A stretch of DNA of 64,000 nucleotides, taken from positions 120,007 through 184,006 of the forward strand of contig VTPC01090671.1 of NCBI GenBank assembly GCA_011009095.1, in the 5' to 3' direction. Positions 1-14,200 of this stretch are shown piece after piece. Source of the stretch: Ignelater luminosus (taxonomy: Eukaryota; Arthropoda; Insecta; Coleoptera; Elateridae). The position numbers and the translations under genes are program-made. The notes below the pieces were generated by a model that did no database searches, was not told where the DNA came from, and worked only from the letters and a program-made list of their open reading frames with translations. Position 1 is the first letter of the stretch, and each line of letters begins with the position of its first letter.

Positions 1-447
1 TTCCATGTCTTTCTTTATTGCAATAGCTACACCAGCTTTGGCCCTTTTTGATTTTTCTACTCCACTCCAAAAGTATATGTACTCATGTTTGTATTTGTTT
101 CCCTGTCGTTTCTTCTTTGTTTCGCTGAGTACTGCGATGTTTATGCCGTATGTGTGGAGTTCTCTAAATACTTGTTCTTCCTTTGTATTTAGCCCCTGCA
201 CGTTCCAACATCCAATATTCCTGAATCGTTTTCTTTGCTTTTATCGTTTTCCTTGTGTTCTGTCCGAGTTCCGAGGCTGCTTCTGGGGATATTTAACAAA
301 TACTCTTTTTACGCAGGGTGGGAAGCTAGCTCCCCGCTGCAACCCTCCTCTTTATCCGGGCTTGAAACCGGCACTGTCAGTTACTGAGCTGCTCAATCCA
401 CCCAGCACTTACCAGAGGCAGAGTTATCATGTTATTATACTTTTTTA
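1..447 (-). mobile_element. RTE-like LINE, 5' part with start of endonuclease domain
   Basis: Read on the minus strand, about 228 down to 1 encodes a peptide with the pattern WNVQGLNTKEEQ, then INIAVLSETKKK, then YFWSGVEKSKRAKAGVAIAI. This is the start of the apurinic-type endonuclease domain of non-LTR retrotransposons, of the kind often labelled craniofacial development protein 2-like or RTE endonuclease-reverse transcriptase in insects. The segment from about 447 to 230 (minus direction) is GC-richer and looks like the element's 5' leader, containing AAGCCCGGATAAAGAGGAGG. The rest of the element lies beyond the left window edge. A stop codon sits just upstream of the conserved WNV motif in that frame, so no clear start codon is seen and the copy is probably decayed. 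The open frame on the plus strand here is only its antisense shadow. Clade assignment rests on remembered motif patterns. Confidence 0.72.
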
Positions 448-3400
448 ATTTTATAATTTATGAAAGTTTCGACTGTTCGAAAAATTTGACGACTTGTCTA
501 AAAAGTATAATCGATCCGAAAACCCAGATCTTTTTGAAGTGACAGTTTTGCTATCTCTTTGTTAATTGACGTTTCGATATTTATGCGGAGTTTGCGAGTT
601 TTTTACAACTCTACTCTTACATCCCTGATATTGAGTTTATCAAACCCCATTTTCTTGTTCTTTCTTTTTCTTAGTGATATTAGTCAGCTTTTTGGTACAG
701 CTGCGAAAAATGCAATTTATGACATTATGCGAACATGGCTTGATAGATTCCAATAGGAAAGAAATACCTAGAATGAAATATAAAAGGACTAGCTGTGGTA
801 AAAATCCAAAATAAGTTCAATGACATGTGTATCAACTACTATTTCTCTAAAGTAACATTAATAAATACGTTACACTACCACATTATTATCAATCATTATA
901 ATGTAATTTTAATGCTATAAGTAAAGATAAAATTAGAGGAAAACAATAAAAATAACTTTACGACGTTTTTTTTCTACGAAGTCCAGGTCACTATATATTT
1001 ATGTTAATTATTATTTACAACTCTATCAGTTTGTTGATTATTATACCATAAATTAAAGAAATCAATAGAACGGAATAAACTAAACATCTCAAATATATTG
1101 TGAATTATGTTAAATTATATTTTACTATTCTCAGAACAATTAATTTTATCATATTTGCATATAATAGTTTTGAACGTTTAGAATATGTCCCCATTTAACA
1201 GTTATACAAAAGCTCACCGGTTGTTGCTGCTTATATAGAACGTACCTATTATTATATAGAGACTAATTTATCTTGTAGCAATGTAAAACAATAAAATTCA
1301 TATTAGACGATTTTCGGTTACTATGTATAAATAATATATAAATAACACTTGTGGGTTTACACGGGACGTGGTATTGTACGACATTGATCGTTTTCTGGCG
1401 TATTAGGCTCTGAAGTACAAAACGTGCCGTACATACCGTTAACCGATTGGATCGTAACTTTAACCTGAGCGTAGATACAACGTAGCAGGGATCAAAGTCC
1501 CAATTTGGTGGAAAACTAAATATAATGCTATTACCGTACTCTTGTAAGTGATATCTCTGTAGGTGTATTATCTGAAAATGAACGCAAAATACGTGTTTTT
1601 TGTACGTACGTAGAAGGTTTACTGATAAGATAGCTTTAATATAGGGAATTTTTTAATTCTGTATCTTTTAATTAATTTTAATTAAAAATTAAAATACTCG
1701 GATTAATTTCTCTTTATGTTACATGTTTACTTGTTAGACTATTTTATGAATAAATTGTGATTCCTTCTAGTCGGTTCAAGCTTTCATGAGTTAAAATTTA
1801 ATAAATGTCAGAAAGCCAACGAAGCAAGTTTAACATGTCTTATTGCTTGAAAACAATGTAACTGGAAATATGTTGATTTTTATTATTTCAAATTGTACTT
1901 TTACTCGCTGAGCTCATTTTCTAAATCTTTTAATTTATGTATCAGGCGGAATTTGAAATTGCACCGTGAGATGAGACTTTATCGATCTCACTGCAGTGAA
2001 TTATGAAAAATGCAAAAGATGCATACAGAGACATTCGTAATGCGAAGAAGTCATTTGTTTAGATTTCCCGTATGATGGCATCAAAAGGAAAAGTGTATTC
2101 TAAAGAATATTTTAAAATGCATAAACTACTAACTGTAATATATCTAATGGAGAACGTTTTAGATGATTACGGTTTCCTATTTTTTTGTTGTTGTTGTTAT
2201 TACATGAAGAGTGCTTCTTGGGTTTTATATATTATGTATATGGCATTACCTTAATACTGTAATGAAATTCACATAAAGTAGTACATTACCTATTGCGTGT
2301 TTTACAGAATTGCTTCAAAAACAACAAATGCCTGAGCCTTTTTAATAAGAAAATTTGAAACATGATTTATTCATAAATATTCCTGAAAAGTATACTTGAA
2401 ATAATTATAATACAAAAACAAAACAAAAAAAGTGCCAAAACGGATGAGTTATATTATGAACAGCTGGAGTTTAAAAGTTTGAGGATTAAAAAGATTTTTC
2501 AACTGATAGTACTATCTTCTTAGGAGAGTTAAATCAGAATTCGAAAAAACAACTAAAAGTCTGTTACGCCCAGGTGTTCAATTGGTGCAAAGTCAGGGGT
2601 GATGTTGATGTTATCAGGATGATAACGGATGTAAAGCAAAAGTCGCTCGCTAACGTTAAGACGTTAACTAATTCCATTTCCGTATGATCTAAATTGACGC
2701 ACATGTGCAATTACGTTCGAACTATGTTTTGCAATTAATGGCAGTCATGGGTTGAAAATGTTTGAAAAAGACTCGATTATTGGGCGATGTTTGAAAATCT
2801 TTATGTCCAAAATTCTGTAAAGTGCAGATTTCGATCTCTTACGAAAATCAGTCAAAAGTCAGTATATCCAAGAAAGGAAAATCTCTAGGAACTGGTTACC
2901 TCTTTGAGCAGTCATATCTAAGAATACATTCAAATTTAGATTTAACAGTAAAGTGTTAATTTCATTAGTTAGATTCTCAAGCAAGCTTTGCCAAGATAAC
3001 TTGCTATGACACAGAGACCTTCTTTCACCTTTGTGTTTGCTCCTTCGAACAAATTGCGTAATCAGAATCTAATAAAATCTTCTATCATTAAGGAATTTGG
3101 AGTCGGCATCTTTGCGTTTTTCTTCCTTTTTTGGTCTTTTTCTATTATAGCAATTTAAACTCCTTTCTATCTTCTTGAGACGACATTATCATTGTCTGCT
3201 ACTATTTTGGTGAACAGCTTTAGAAAGAAATGTGTAAACGAACATACCTATGTTGACTGCACAAGTGCATTCACACGTCTTATGACAGTTTAATGAACAT
3301 ATGCTGCTTATAATGCAATTTTATTATTTTTCTAATGAGTACTTAACCAGAGAGTGACTTTCAACTTCATTTCCACCTTTCTATTAAAAACCAACATGTA

Positions 3401-6400
3401 AGTGCAAAACAGCATTTTCATTCATGGTATTCGGCGTACAGGAAAAAGCGGAACATCAAATAAAAATTAAGCTAATCAATTACAGTAGCTTCAGGATATG
3501 GGTATATTTCACAATGAAAATGACAATCATCAAATGCTGTTCTAAATTATTATTTTTCATTGTCTTGTTTGTAACGTATGACCCAGTATTGAATTCAAAG
3601 TTTATAAAGAGCCACCCATACAAATGAATTTTCAAAGTGTAACCTTTCCACGGCTACTCTCTTTTTAATGTTTATTGTGAATTTTTATGTTAACAATGAG
3701 CGTTTGGGACAATTAATTTTAATAGCTCGCCATTTGAATTGAACTTTTTTACGAGTAAATACAACATGTGGAAATATTTTAAAATTTGTTGGAATTTGCA
3801 TTGTTCCCAGTTAGTGTGTTTCTATATTATTATTTTGTTCGGATGGAATTACAACATGATACTAATAAAAACAAAATGACAGTTCAGACTGACCTTAAAA
3901 TGTGTGTTTGAAATTGTAGCATAAAATTTATTCAGTGTAAATGTGTAATTTTAAATTTTTTAACCTACATCCATACATCATTAAATTTAGAGCAACATAC
4001 TCAGAACAATTCACGCTAAAACTTTATGAGAATTTTAATAACCTTTTCTGTGTGTTTATTGTATTAATATTCTTCATGAAAATTTATAGGTTCATTATAG
4101 ATGTAATTAAGGTTCGTGTCATTTCGTTAGCCATTAATAAAAAGAAATGAAACTATAAATTTTTGCGTAAGATGGCAATATTTTTAATTTTTTTTCTAAA
4201 AGTGGACATTCGTTAAAAGTGTAATTGCTAATTAAAAGTAGAAGTTGTTCGTAAGTGACTTTCAATTTTAGAATGGTCTCAATATAAAGGTTTTTTTTTA
4301 TTTTCAAAAGTTGGTCTAATTAAATAATTTGTCAGTTGATTATGTTACAAAACAAAGTAATTATGATTTGTATATCTGTTTTACACTTTTTATTTAATCA
4401 TTCTAGTTCGCTTTTTTCTCTAGACTATCACAAAAATTTTCCATTCATCGGGTAATATAATGTTGCAACGATTCTTAAAAAATTATATAAATTATATAAA
4501 AAATTATTATGTATAATGTAAGCCAATCTGCCCATATTCCACATGAATAAAAAGACTTTGTCGGTAACAGTTTTGTCATATTGTGTTCAAGAAAGGTATC
4601 TTTCATCTTTCTGGTCTTTTTCTATTTCCTTTTTACATTTTTTAGTTTTATTACTTCTCCAAGTTTCATTAGCTACAATGTCATTTCTGTCAATGTAGAA
4701 ACGTGCTGAGCCACTGTGGTTTCCAGCGGTAATGAGTACCTAATACCTATCTCGTGTTCTTGTAATCTAATTGCTGTCTTCTTGTTTTGCTAACGCCCTC
4801 GGTTTTGTTTTCTTAGTCATTTCCAGATGTTTCATACAATCCCTTTTCAAATTACTTGTTTTTTTAATTATTGTAGCATTTGCATTTCTAGGACGTTTCT
4901 ACTTTTCCCGCGACTTCTTGTAGTACCGTAGTACCGTACTATTTAACTAGGGTTGTTTTCTTCTCTTAATAACATGTAGTAGTCGTTCACTATTTATACA
5001 AAGAATTTTTCCAAAAAATCCATTTTAGAATCTAAGGAAGACAAACACAAAAAATTGCAATTATTGCCAAAACTGCCACTAATTCTATTTAGAATAATTT
5101 ATTGTTCCTAATGGATAACCATGATTAGTAGTTTGAATATGGAAAATTTACCGGTTCTGGGTGTAATTCGATAAACTTGTCTTCAATAAAGACAATTTGT
5201 TTGTACAAGAAATGTTTCAGCTACATCAAATTTTTGACTTATGAAAACTGCAGAATTCTTTAAACCTAAAACAACACTAGAATAGTTTTAATTGTTTAAA
5301 AACACCTTATCACTCTAATCAAAGTAGCTACAGACCAACTTAATTGCACAGTTTTGCATTGGATTTTGTTTATTCCATTTATGTAGCATACTTCAGAATT
5401 ATATGAACTTCAACTTCAAAAATATGAGAATCTTTGTTGTCGAAGGAGAACGTTCAATGTGAGTTTCTGTTATGAAAACCCATTCATGATTCATATTGCA
5501 GCATAGCCGAACGACTGTATTAGAAACTATTATACTCTTTGCTAATAATCAATATTTTCGATTTGCTGTATCTTGGGCTTTAGTCTTCATGATTTGCCCA
5601 ACAATTGTTTACTAGTTATCAATACAAGTTTTGCAAGAATTCTAGTACAATTTTCTGTTAAAAGGGCTTGCTAGAAGATTTTTCATTTTGCACCATTTGT
5701 GCTTTGCAGTTTGTATATTAAGTATACGTCTGTCATGTGTAAGACTGAGAACGTCGCGTCCTCTGTAAAATTTTGACAGTAAAACTCATCCCAAATAAGT
5801 TTTCTAAAAATTTATTTAGTTAATGGATTCTAGAGTAGAGAAGACAACTGAAATACCTCATTGCGAACAACCGTCAAGTATACCTACACATCTGCAGACT
5901 TCTTCACATTTTTTATTGATGTGTTACTAGCATCTTAGAACATCTTATCTAAGGGCGCAGCTAGCAATCGTGATCCATCAAGTAGAACAGAAGGCGTCTC
6001 TTGTCAAAGGTATCCTTGACGAGAAAAGTGTTACCAAGGAAAAAGCTTTTAGAAGGTTGTTTCTTTATGATTCATGCACATACAATATAGATATATCATG
6101 CTCATTGTCATTAGAAAATTAATTTTCCTTACAACAGTGATCCAGCCTATGAAAAGGCAAGTACTGGTTGAAATTCAGAATTACGGGTTTAGACTATTTC
6201 ATGTCCTTTAAACGGCTTCCTGAATTTAAAAATCATTTTTCTTTGTCGTAGACGATATTTTACTTTAGTAAACAAACCAACCTTAAGGTACCATTGGAAA
6301 ACATTTATAGTAATAACCAAGTAGAATCGAATATCTTCGTCATGGTTCTCAACGAAGTTGGTTTTAGAATTCTTGAGCCAAAAATTCTTTTCTGTTATTT

Positions 6401-7095
6401 GTTTTTAATTAAGGGAAAATTTACCTCAGAACAGGGCCAGGTGAGAATAGTTATATCACAGCTTATTCTAAAAGATTCAAAAGGTTATTTTATTGAGTCG
6501 CTTCCTTTTTCTTTTAGCTACAATTTGAATTTTGCTTCGATTTGCGAGTATATAAAAAGTGGAAAGGAAAGATCAGAAGCATATATTGGGGATTTGCACA
6601 AAACATCTGCACCAAAAAGTTTGTTAACACATTTTTCTAAAAGTTGTCTTCCTTTAGTCTTCGCAGTATGAATTTCTAGTTGAATCAACTCTAAATGCTT
6701 TTATTTATCTTCTGCTATCTAATCACATATAAAATCTAAAGACAAATCCTTTTATATTATTTTCTAAAATTTTCGACTGGCGATTGCCCGTGTTGACTAT
6801 GACTATGCTATAGGCTGATTATAATCATTTTTAAAAATATTATAGATACTATAAAATACTTCCAACAATAAACAGTCTTCTTTGAGACTTGCGCTAACGA
6901 TGATATCTTTGAGATATCTATAAAACCTACAACCTAGTCTTCGTTGATTATTGTCTTTCTTGTTGTTAGTTTGGCAGAAAGAAAATACTTTTATTGTCTC
7001 TCTATCTTAGGTTTCTATGTGTCATTTATTTATCACTAGAAAAACCTTTTGGAAGAATTTTGACAATTTGGCAAGTCGTGGGTGATGACAAAATA
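448..7095. other. AT-rich sequence without recognisable genes
   Basis: I see no coding exon, RNA gene or element end here. At 540-620 the tract after TTAATTGACGTTTCGAT resembles leader DNA of insect repeats but could not be assigned. A short (TTG)n run lies near 2185. The 1350-1510 segment is slightly GC-richer than its surroundings. The longest open frame, 6294-6671 plus, is about the length expected by chance somewhere in a window of this size and composition. Confidence 0.6.
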
Positions 7096-7117
7096 AAATT
7101 AGTAGTACTACTAATTT
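7096..7117. repeat. Perfect 22-bp palindrome
   Basis: The arms are AAATTAGTAGT and ACTACTAATTT, meeting between 7106 and 7107 with no loop. Flanking bases (AATAAA on the left, TTTATT on the right) extend the symmetry apart from a small CG interruption. It may be the scar of a small inverted element, a cruciform-prone site or a dimeric protein-binding site; nothing around it decides. Confidence 0.8.
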
Positions 7118-10100
7118 CGTTTTATTAATAGCGATCAACTGAAGAAAGTGTCGGAATATACAACTCTAAAACCAAGACTTTTCTCAGTAATGTTATTTTG
7201 TTTCCCCGAAACTGGGCAATGTGTCAACAACACGGTTTGCAATATTTCTGTTGTTTTTTCCGACGTATGTTGTTTCAGATCTCTTTTACCTTTGAAGGAA
7301 GTCAGACTCGCCAACTGTTGAAGTTGTGCTACTACCTAACAGTTTCGATATGTTTCGCACAGTTTATTGAAAAGAGGTTTTATCTTGTATAATCTGTCGA
7401 AATTTGTTAGATCGCCTGGTGGCATTTCCAAAGAAAACCATCCGAATCTATCTCCTGGCATAGTTGATGATAAATGCTGAGCTCATCTCCAGAGATGAGG
7501 CAATTATTTTATACCCAACAGGATATCTTTATTTCTTGTATCCGTGGCAGATACCCACTAGAAAATTGAATATCGTATTAATCTGTTTGGTAAACCAAAA
7601 ATTCAATCAGTGCTTGTGGAAATAATGAGGGAAAACTTCAGTAAATTGCTTAAGACGATCTCCTTTCGTTAAATTTGGGTAAATTATTAATTAATACTGG
7701 AAGATCTGTTTGAACGTCGTTAGGGACGACCGATAATTCCACATTTTGCATAACTCAAATCTTCTACTTCTGAACATAATGTGTTCAAAACTGATGTCTC
7801 TTTCTGAACCGGTTACTGCAGAACTGTTTAGAGTCGTATACGGTTTCAACAAATGTATTTGGATATTTACTAGAAAATATTACTCCGGATCTTTCAACAC
7901 AGATGAGTATAACTCTTTGATATATAATAGGTTTTAGATATTTTATCAAGGGTTCATTGAAATAAAAGTGAGACCAGTGATTTGAATTTTATAGGTTTGT
8001 TGCGCGGTATATTAATGCGGTACGTAATATTAAGAACTTATCATATTTCGGTATGTGCAAAATATGAGTTCCGAGTGATAGTGACAGTGAGCTGTTTTTT
8101 CTAAACTGCAAGACACGAAAGAAGACAGAAGGATACTTTTCACTACACGGAGGAGTAAGTTAGGGTTTCCACTCGTGAACTTTATAATCTCTTGAGCTTT
8201 ATAATGTGATACGTTTGTTGCTGAAGTGGAATATTGAAAGCACGGAAATTCCGACAACTTTACATATCGGTATTAGTAGGTCGACATCAGAAAGTACCTC
8301 TCGTGACAAATTTTGATTACTGCTAAGTAGTTTTCATCTCTACACATTTCTATTTCCATGGATTAGTGTTGGTTTTATGGATAATCTGGAAAGAATAATA
8401 ATACATTTAAAAATCCAGAATTTTATGGCATTATGCCATTTTGTTAATGCTATCCTTCACAACTGCTTTTTTTGTGAACATACAGTATAATAATTTACTA
8501 CAATAACTTTTATCTTATCAGGCGCATCATGTGAATCTCGATTTATGTAGTATTTATAACTGAAAAAGTTTGTTTTCTTATTTTCTACTTTAAATTTCCA
8601 TATATAAAGCCGAAGAATCTTTTTTACGAAAATAAACGTCTAGGATATAAAAAATACTCCCTTTCGTTATTTCACTTTTATCAAAGATTCAACCTTTAGT
8701 ATTCGGGAGCATATTACAATACGTCGAGGTATGTACTAAAGAATTTTCCTGCAGGTAGAATAGGTTCGACATTGAATTATTAACGGATGCTTGTGTAGCT
8801 AGTTTAAAGTATTCATGAAGACACTCTGACTTGCAACAGCAGGCAGGAGGAAACCCTTTAAATTCTAGGACATGCCTACTTTAGCGACCCTTCTATGCAT
8901 ACTGAAGCGGAAAGTGTCCTGTGCAACGAGTTTGCCACTGAGTTTGAAAATTGATCACATTGCTTACTTACACACATTCTTCACCCTCTGAAATCTTGTA
9001 ACATTATTTCCGTACTTGTACGAGTTCGCAACGGAAATGATACCTTTAGGTTTTCCGAAACGAGAAGCAATATTTAAGAAATCTGAATATCTCTATTATA
9101 GATCCTGTGCTTTCTATACACAAACCGAAATTGTGCTACGTGTGTAGGTTTTCAATGGAACAATATTCACGTAAATAATCTTGACATTTATGGTGTTATT
9201 AAAAAAACAGCTTTTGTGTAAATATGAACGGTTTTTATTTGTTAAATGAGAGATTTAGAAATAAATAATCTGACCATTAATCAATAAAACTAATAAAAAT
9301 TTTTGTGTAATATCAATTAATTTCCTAGAATTAAAATGTTTTGATGCGTTAAAGTTATTTACTTCACAGTAGGAATCAGCCTAGCAAAAAAGATGAATCG
9401 ACATTTTATTTTCACAATTTCATTATAATACCCACCTAGAGTAGGAAATTTCATGTATGTAAGCTACTTGGAGGCGCAGGTGTTGGCGACAGTGCTGTTG
9501 ACCTCTGTACCCGCACAATAAAAGCTGATATATTAAAAGAATTGAATCAACTTCGGTATACGTTATCCATTTAATCTATAAAAGGAATTGAAAAATTGAT
9601 TCCATAATGTTCAGTTTGCAAGTTATTAATATTAATAATATAGCCATAAATATCGAAATTTAATTATTGGAAGTAATCCCGGTTTTGCAATAAGAGAATA
9701 CAAATTTTTTTCCGATAACTAAAAGGGAAGAAAATAATTTATACTGCTTTATATCACACATTACTGTAAATTAATTGCACCCGTGGGAAGGAAAATATTT
9801 TTTTAACTTGTAATTTCCATAAATTTGAAGTAATTGTGTATTTTTTCCAATTATTGTAAAGTATTAGTTTTTAAATCAATTCAGGTCGCACTTTCGGAAG
9901 TATTGGATTCGTTTACTGAGCAACTGTAAGATAATATGAGAAAGATAATTACCCACGCTTGTTTTTACGTGTCAACAAGGAAAAGGTATGATTAGAAATA
10001 TTCGAGATAAACGCTTTCCGTATTTTCCACGGAAAACTCCACAAGAACGAGATGTTTACGAAATCGACTTTGTGACTGTTGACCCCTACAGACGGACTTC

Positions 10101-10441
10101 TCTATTGAGAAGGCTTTTCAGCAAATAAAAACAGATAATTAAAACTTGAGCTCCTAATTTAATCTAGGAATTACTTGCTTAGTAAGATTTTATATTTATG
10201 TTACGCTTCAAATTGGTGGGAGAAATCTTCGTCTCTGACTTACTTAAAGTTCTTGATCAATTGTTTCTTTAAATGTTCAATATCTATGGTATGCCCTTGA
10301 GCGAAATAATAAATTCTTGAAAACTGATTCTTTCTCTAATGCTTAAAACAAAATGGAAGTAATTATTACTTTATTGTTGGTTTACAGTTGATACTACTTT
10401 CACATAGAAGAAATAATTAAATCCTGTCCGAAACACCAAAA
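7118..10441. other. AT-rich sequence without recognisable genes
   Basis: No coding potential or element ends seen. A somewhat GC-richer patch at 9430-9530 (CCACCTAGAG through ACCCGCACAA) carries no identifiable motif. Confidence 0.55.
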
Positions 10442-11208
10442 TCTATCTATCTATATAAATAAAAATGAATCGCAAAAATGTATGAAGGCGTATCACTTCA
10501 CAACGACTGAACCAAATTGGATAATTCTTTTTTTGTTGTGTTTGTTATTATCAGAAGAAGGTTTGTGTAAAAGAAAATTTCCAAAAAAATGTACGGAAAG
10601 ACGTAAAAAAACATTTTTTCTCTTATACGTCATTTTGAGTGGTTCCCGAAGTATACAATAGATGGCGCCGCCGGCAGGGTGGCGAAAGTGTCGAAGTGTA
10701 TGTAAGGAAGTTTTCCCTAACTTTGAGGTAATTTGAAAAATGTAATGGTCAAAAACTCCTTTTGAATAATACAAAAATCATACTACGTGTTTATTTATTG
10801 TGATCTTTAGTCACAAAACAAGTCGTACATTACATATTTTTCCGAATACATTCTTCTAAAGTACCAAATCAAAGAAGAATTTGAATAAAACATAAAATGT
10901 GTAGGTAATTCAAATTATGAAACTTGCAACACTTCAACATTCGGATACACTTTAATTAGCTAATGTCTCTTTCTTTTTTTTTTGTTATGGCGTAATACTC
11001 ATTCGAGAGTCGGCAAACCATCGGCGCTCTTTTTGTACTGTCCAAATGGAAAAACTAAAAATGTGGTTTATTACAAAGCTTTACAATAAAGTATATAAAT
11101 TCTTAAGATTTTTCTTTTATTTTAATCGTAATTTAATTTCGAAATGGAAAATTGTCGTATTTTTTTCATTAGGTACTCCACCCGTGCGAAGCCGGTGCGG
11201 GCAGCTAG
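10442..11208 (+). mobile_element. Non-autonomous Helitron, 767 bp, apparently full length
   Basis: The left end begins TCTATCTATCTATATAAATA after an A, and continues with the AAAAATGAATCGCAAAAATG leader and the GACTGAACCAAATTGG motif seen at the 5' side of many insect Helitrons. The right end is CCCGTGCGAAGCCGGTGCGG followed by GCAG and the terminal CTAG at 11205-11208, with a T next. A before and T after the element fit Helitron insertion between A and T without target duplication. The GC-rich run before CTAG can form the short 3' hairpin (CCCG pairing with CGGG). No Rep or helicase coding sequence is present, so it would depend on an autonomous relative. Three TC repeats at the left edge make the exact 5' base uncertain by 4 or 8 bp. 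Confidence 0.82.
11181..11208 (+). other. Helitron 3' terminal hairpin and CTAG end
   Basis: This is the GC-rich block CCCGTGCGAAGCCGGTGCGG ending 8 bp before the final CTAG. It stands out sharply from the AT-rich surroundings. In rolling-circle elements the hairpin marks the end of strand transfer. The commoner form of this terminus in insects has GGGGCGGG where this copy has GGTGCGGG, so the stem is slightly weakened here. Confidence 0.75.
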
Positions 11209-14200
11209 TAGTCAATAAATTTCACTGAGATGGAAGATGAGAAAAATCACGCGAAAATTTCCTGGCAGAACTCCAAAATGTTTGCTTTACTAGTTAATAT
11301 TTCTAACATGAGGGTTTCATTTTGACAGAGCCATATAATGGCTCATGTTCTTTCATGTCTAGCAGCTGCATGAACCTTTAAAGTTTTGCCGTAAGCACAC
11401 AGCCAGAATGCTTAATTTCTGCTTCTTTTATAGCTTACAGATTTTTCTGCTTAGTGATTTGGTGAATAGATCATTAAATTAAGTTGTCACGGGTTTTTCA
11501 AGCTTGTACCTACCGTACACACTGATTTGTGAGTCACTAATCTTATGGGTATTTTAAAGTCAGGATCTTTTAAAAGATTTTGATTTTACTGCGAGAACGG
11601 AATCGACACCAAGTGTCGTAGAAAAGACGTTTTCGGATAAAACATAGATTCCATATAATTTTAGTTTTTAGTTGAGATTCCTAAACTTATTTAAATCAAA
11701 CGATGATGCATTTAGTTTATTGCTCGAATGTCATAGTCTATGGTTTACCCGAGAAAGAGAAGGTTTTGTGAATCAGGCACCTTAAAGAAGTTGTCGAGAT
11801 TCTTCTTTCACAAAGCTGCTTGGTAGTTTGTCGATACAAAAAATTTTTATAGTGTGGTAGGTAAATTGAATCTTGTTTACTATTGTAACTAGCAATATTT
11901 CTTACTTCCTTTGTTGTGGTATTTCATGAATCGAGTTGGCAAGGGAATTATTGAATGCTGCTAAACAGCTCTTCTGTGAAAGTCCAATGAGTACCAAGTG
12001 AAGAAGGAGAGGAAGAAGAAGACAGAGAAGGATTTTGCTCTTAGAACTCAATGCTTTTAATTTCTTTTGACTTTTCAAAGAACTAATAGTGTTGCATCAT
12101 GTCGAGGAATAAAATTCTAGTAGAGCCTATATCACACTCGGAACCCATTGTCCCACATCTAAAAAATATATTTCTTTCGCTATTGCCGTATCTCGATCAA
12201 TACAGAGAATCAAAACGGAAACACAAATTATATTTTGATAAATACATTCAGGCAACGTTTTAATATGCAGCATCATCCTAGGAGGAATCAATCTTCTGTT
12301 GCACTTGGTACTATACCAATCGGTTTTTACTATCGCTATTTTGCAAAAGACGTCTCCAATTTATAATTTTGTGGCCACTTCTCAGTTGTTTAAAGAAAAT
12401 GTTGCACCTCTTTTCAGCAGACTTGATGGAATTCTTGCTAAAAACGTCAAACATCTAACTGAAAGGAGCTGTTTTTATTGTGTGTTCAGTATAAAATCAG
12501 AGAACTCGTCACTTGTTCGATTTTCACCATACAACTTTTGAACTAAAACCGTTTTTTTCTATTATGGTAGACGCAGATAAGTGTTGGTCATCAAGTGACA
12601 ATTTGCTTTTGAGATATTTCGCAAGAGCTGCTGCTGTATTTTTAATGAACCATTAGCATTAGCAAAGCTACAAGGGATGGTTAAACCCATTTCGGATATT
12701 CACGTTTCGGTTTTGACAATTTCGATCATGTTTGCAAATAATTTTGCGATCTGTTTTTAAAACTACTATTACTGATTTAATAATCGTAAGCGTTTTGATT
12801 TGAATTTTTTTGACTCAAGAATTCTTTTTTCTAAACAATCTTCCTAGAGATACATATAAGTTCCTTGACCTTTTTGTCGAGCGAAAGCAAATATGATAAA
12901 TGCTCCTGTACAGATAGATGAGTTAACTATATCAGGTCCTCAGAGGAAATTTGTCCATCCTTTCTCAAGAAGTTGCACCACAACAGAGACGCATTCTTCT
13001 TTTTTTCTCAATGTGTGAACTTTGAAAATCCCGGTGATAAAGTTTCTGGTATTCCGAACTTCCCAAAATAGGTCGCATTTGTCTTAATGTTGGGGTTCGG
13101 TTTTCAGCTATAATGTATATATTTAAGAAATTCTTCCATATTTTAAGTTGAAGGCTTTTTACCAGATGTTGGCTTGTCTTTGTTGACTGTATTTTCATAA
13201 GGAATATATTTTTGAACGGAAAACCACCCATGTCCAACTAATTGAATGTTCAGTTCAGCAAAGTTGATAGACAGATATCTTACAAAATAATAAGTAAGTT
13301 TACTTTTCCTTGCTAGTTTATTTGATGTCACTTATATCGTCATTATTAATGGAAAAAGGCAATCAACATTATCAAATGATAATAATTTACTTAAAATGGT
13401 GTTATGTTGCGTAACATTTTATGTAGTTGATAAGACATAACATATATTATAGCCAGTATTCCATTTAACATTTTATATTATTTTTCCCCGCATTGTACCA
13501 TAAATACATAAATATACACTTATAATAATTGCGTTATTCCACAACAGCGATTTTTCCAGCCAACAATAAAAAGTCGAACTTCTATCTATGTAATTTATTA
13601 CTACGGCGAATCGTATTTTTACGTTCACTAAGCTCTGATAAACCTGCAATATTTATTTGTAGGTTAACTGCATGCGTGCAGCTAAGTCGATAGTGGACTA
13701 TATATCGCAGCTTAGTTTCTAATTTATGTTACGCTTTCAAAGAAAATTTGATCAGCGGTCGAAATGTTATAGCCAGCCAGCAGCTAGTCTACGCCTCGTG
13801 CGTTTCCCTTTTTTCCCTTTTTCATTCCACTTACTACGACACGTTTCCGGTGAAATTTTTGCTCGATAACTAAATTCTCTTTATAAACGCTATAACTAAA
13901 TTATTGTTTACGTTTCTATTACAGTGTCGTGATGATTGAATGTATGGAGAAATCAGGGCGTGGAATAACTGATTATTGTATTCATGAATTATGACGAGAA
14001 GTTAAAAAGAAAAAGGTTTGAAATTCTTAAGTTCAAGATCGGCCAATACCGGGCCCGACAAAAGTTCAGCACATACCTTCTTCTACGATCTGTAAATATT
14101 CACTTGATGAAAAAATTATTTAACTGAATGTTTCTCGATTAACTATATGCTGCGGTTTTTGATGTTATAGGTTCTTCCAATGATGACGTTATCAGTAGAA

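Noticed and set aside
5-448. Plus-strand open frame of 147 codons
   Set aside because: It is the antisense of the LINE endonuclease region, which reads as recognisable protein on the minus strand.
6294-6671. Plus-strand open frame of 125 codons
   Set aside because: A rough estimate from base composition gives about one such frame by chance in a window of this size; no motif, signal or splice context.
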